NCBI GenBank assembly: GCA_963932465.1
Contig: OZ010788.1
Location: 667,576,484-667,640,483, forward strand
DNA length: 64,000 bases
Direction of reading: 5' to 3'
From: Maratus speciosus
Taxonomy: Eukaryota; Arthropoda; Arachnida; Araneae; Salticidae
Part shown: positions 63,899-64,000 of the stretch, one piece after another
How the letters are laid out: every line of letters starts with the position of its first letter
How positions within the stretch are numbered: position 1 is the first letter of the stretch
Notes under the pieces: generated by a model
Database searches by the model: none
The model's input: the letters and a program-made list of their open reading frames with translations, nothing else
Told to the model about the DNA's origin: nothing
Program-made: the position numbers and the translations under genes

Positions 63899-64000
63899 AT
63901 TAACTTTTTGTGGTCAACTGTCGCAAATAGCCGCCCAAACTATATATACATAATTTTATTTTTATATTCTTTTCGCACCACTATATTTTAAAAGTAATTT
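63899..64000 (+). mobile_element. Family C MITE, cut by the window end
   Basis: TTAACTTTTTGTGGTCAACT and TTCGCACCACTATATTTTAA match the reverse complement of 33065-33300. The right half lies outside the window. Confidence 0.6.

Overview
The window is strongly AT-rich, intron/exon-poor, non-coding animal DNA. The only convincing protein-coding content is transposon-derived: one nearly full-length non-LTR retrotransposon of the jockey/X-element type on the minus strand (about 685-5340), a short broken piece of a related element (39786-40284), and a degenerate C-terminus of a pogo/Tigger-type transposase (40530-40811). Jockey-type elements with this ORF1 are typical of arthropods; the repeat-dense, AT-rich setting fits a large arthropod genome, possibly an arachnid, but that is inference and no host gene is present to confirm it.

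Layout. 1-5340: flank plus the jockey element. 6186-9030: a ~340 bp tandem satellite with a two-unit (~692 bp) higher-order period. 9311-18708: clustered and nested small inverted-repeat elements (MITEs), a 761 bp TIR element, a local ~290 bp duplication and a tRNA-like (SINE-type) stretch. 18709-25700: mostly unassigned AT-rich DNA with a composite MITE and a pogo-like TIR element. 25716-30078: MITEs, many nested or abutting. 30591-33300: a dispersed repeat carrying two hAT-type MITEs with 8 bp target duplications and other MITEs. 33918-38192: MITEs, a SINE-like stretch and a ~450 bp tandem array. 38743-46945: a complex transposon graveyard (long hairpins, inverted arms, a jockey fragment hit by a MITE, a pogo element, a non-autonomous Helitron). 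48007-50090: MITEs and a ~1.6 kb TIR element containing a ~31 bp minisatellite. 50271-55230: a ~5 kb array of mixed repeat blocks. 55350-60181: more MITEs. 60836-63500: two short tandem arrays. The window ends inside another MITE.

The main theme is a large set (at least 25 copies) of roughly 200-250 bp elements flanked by TTAA, beginning CCCTT or similar and ending in its complement. TTAA flanks suggest mobilisation by a piggyBac-like transposase, which is not encoded here. Although their terminal and internal sequences fall into many distinct families, most share one plan: TTAA, a GC-richer terminal inverted repeat, an inverted pair of subterminal motifs (CACCAG-like on the left, CTGGTG-like on the right, about 45-80 bp from each end) and often a central TTTATTTAA-like motif. 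They insert into each other, into the jockey fragment, and back-to-back on a shared TTAA. Several insertions can be proved inside this window because an uninterrupted paralogue is also present.

No rRNA, functional tRNA, CRISPR or host protein-coding gene was found.
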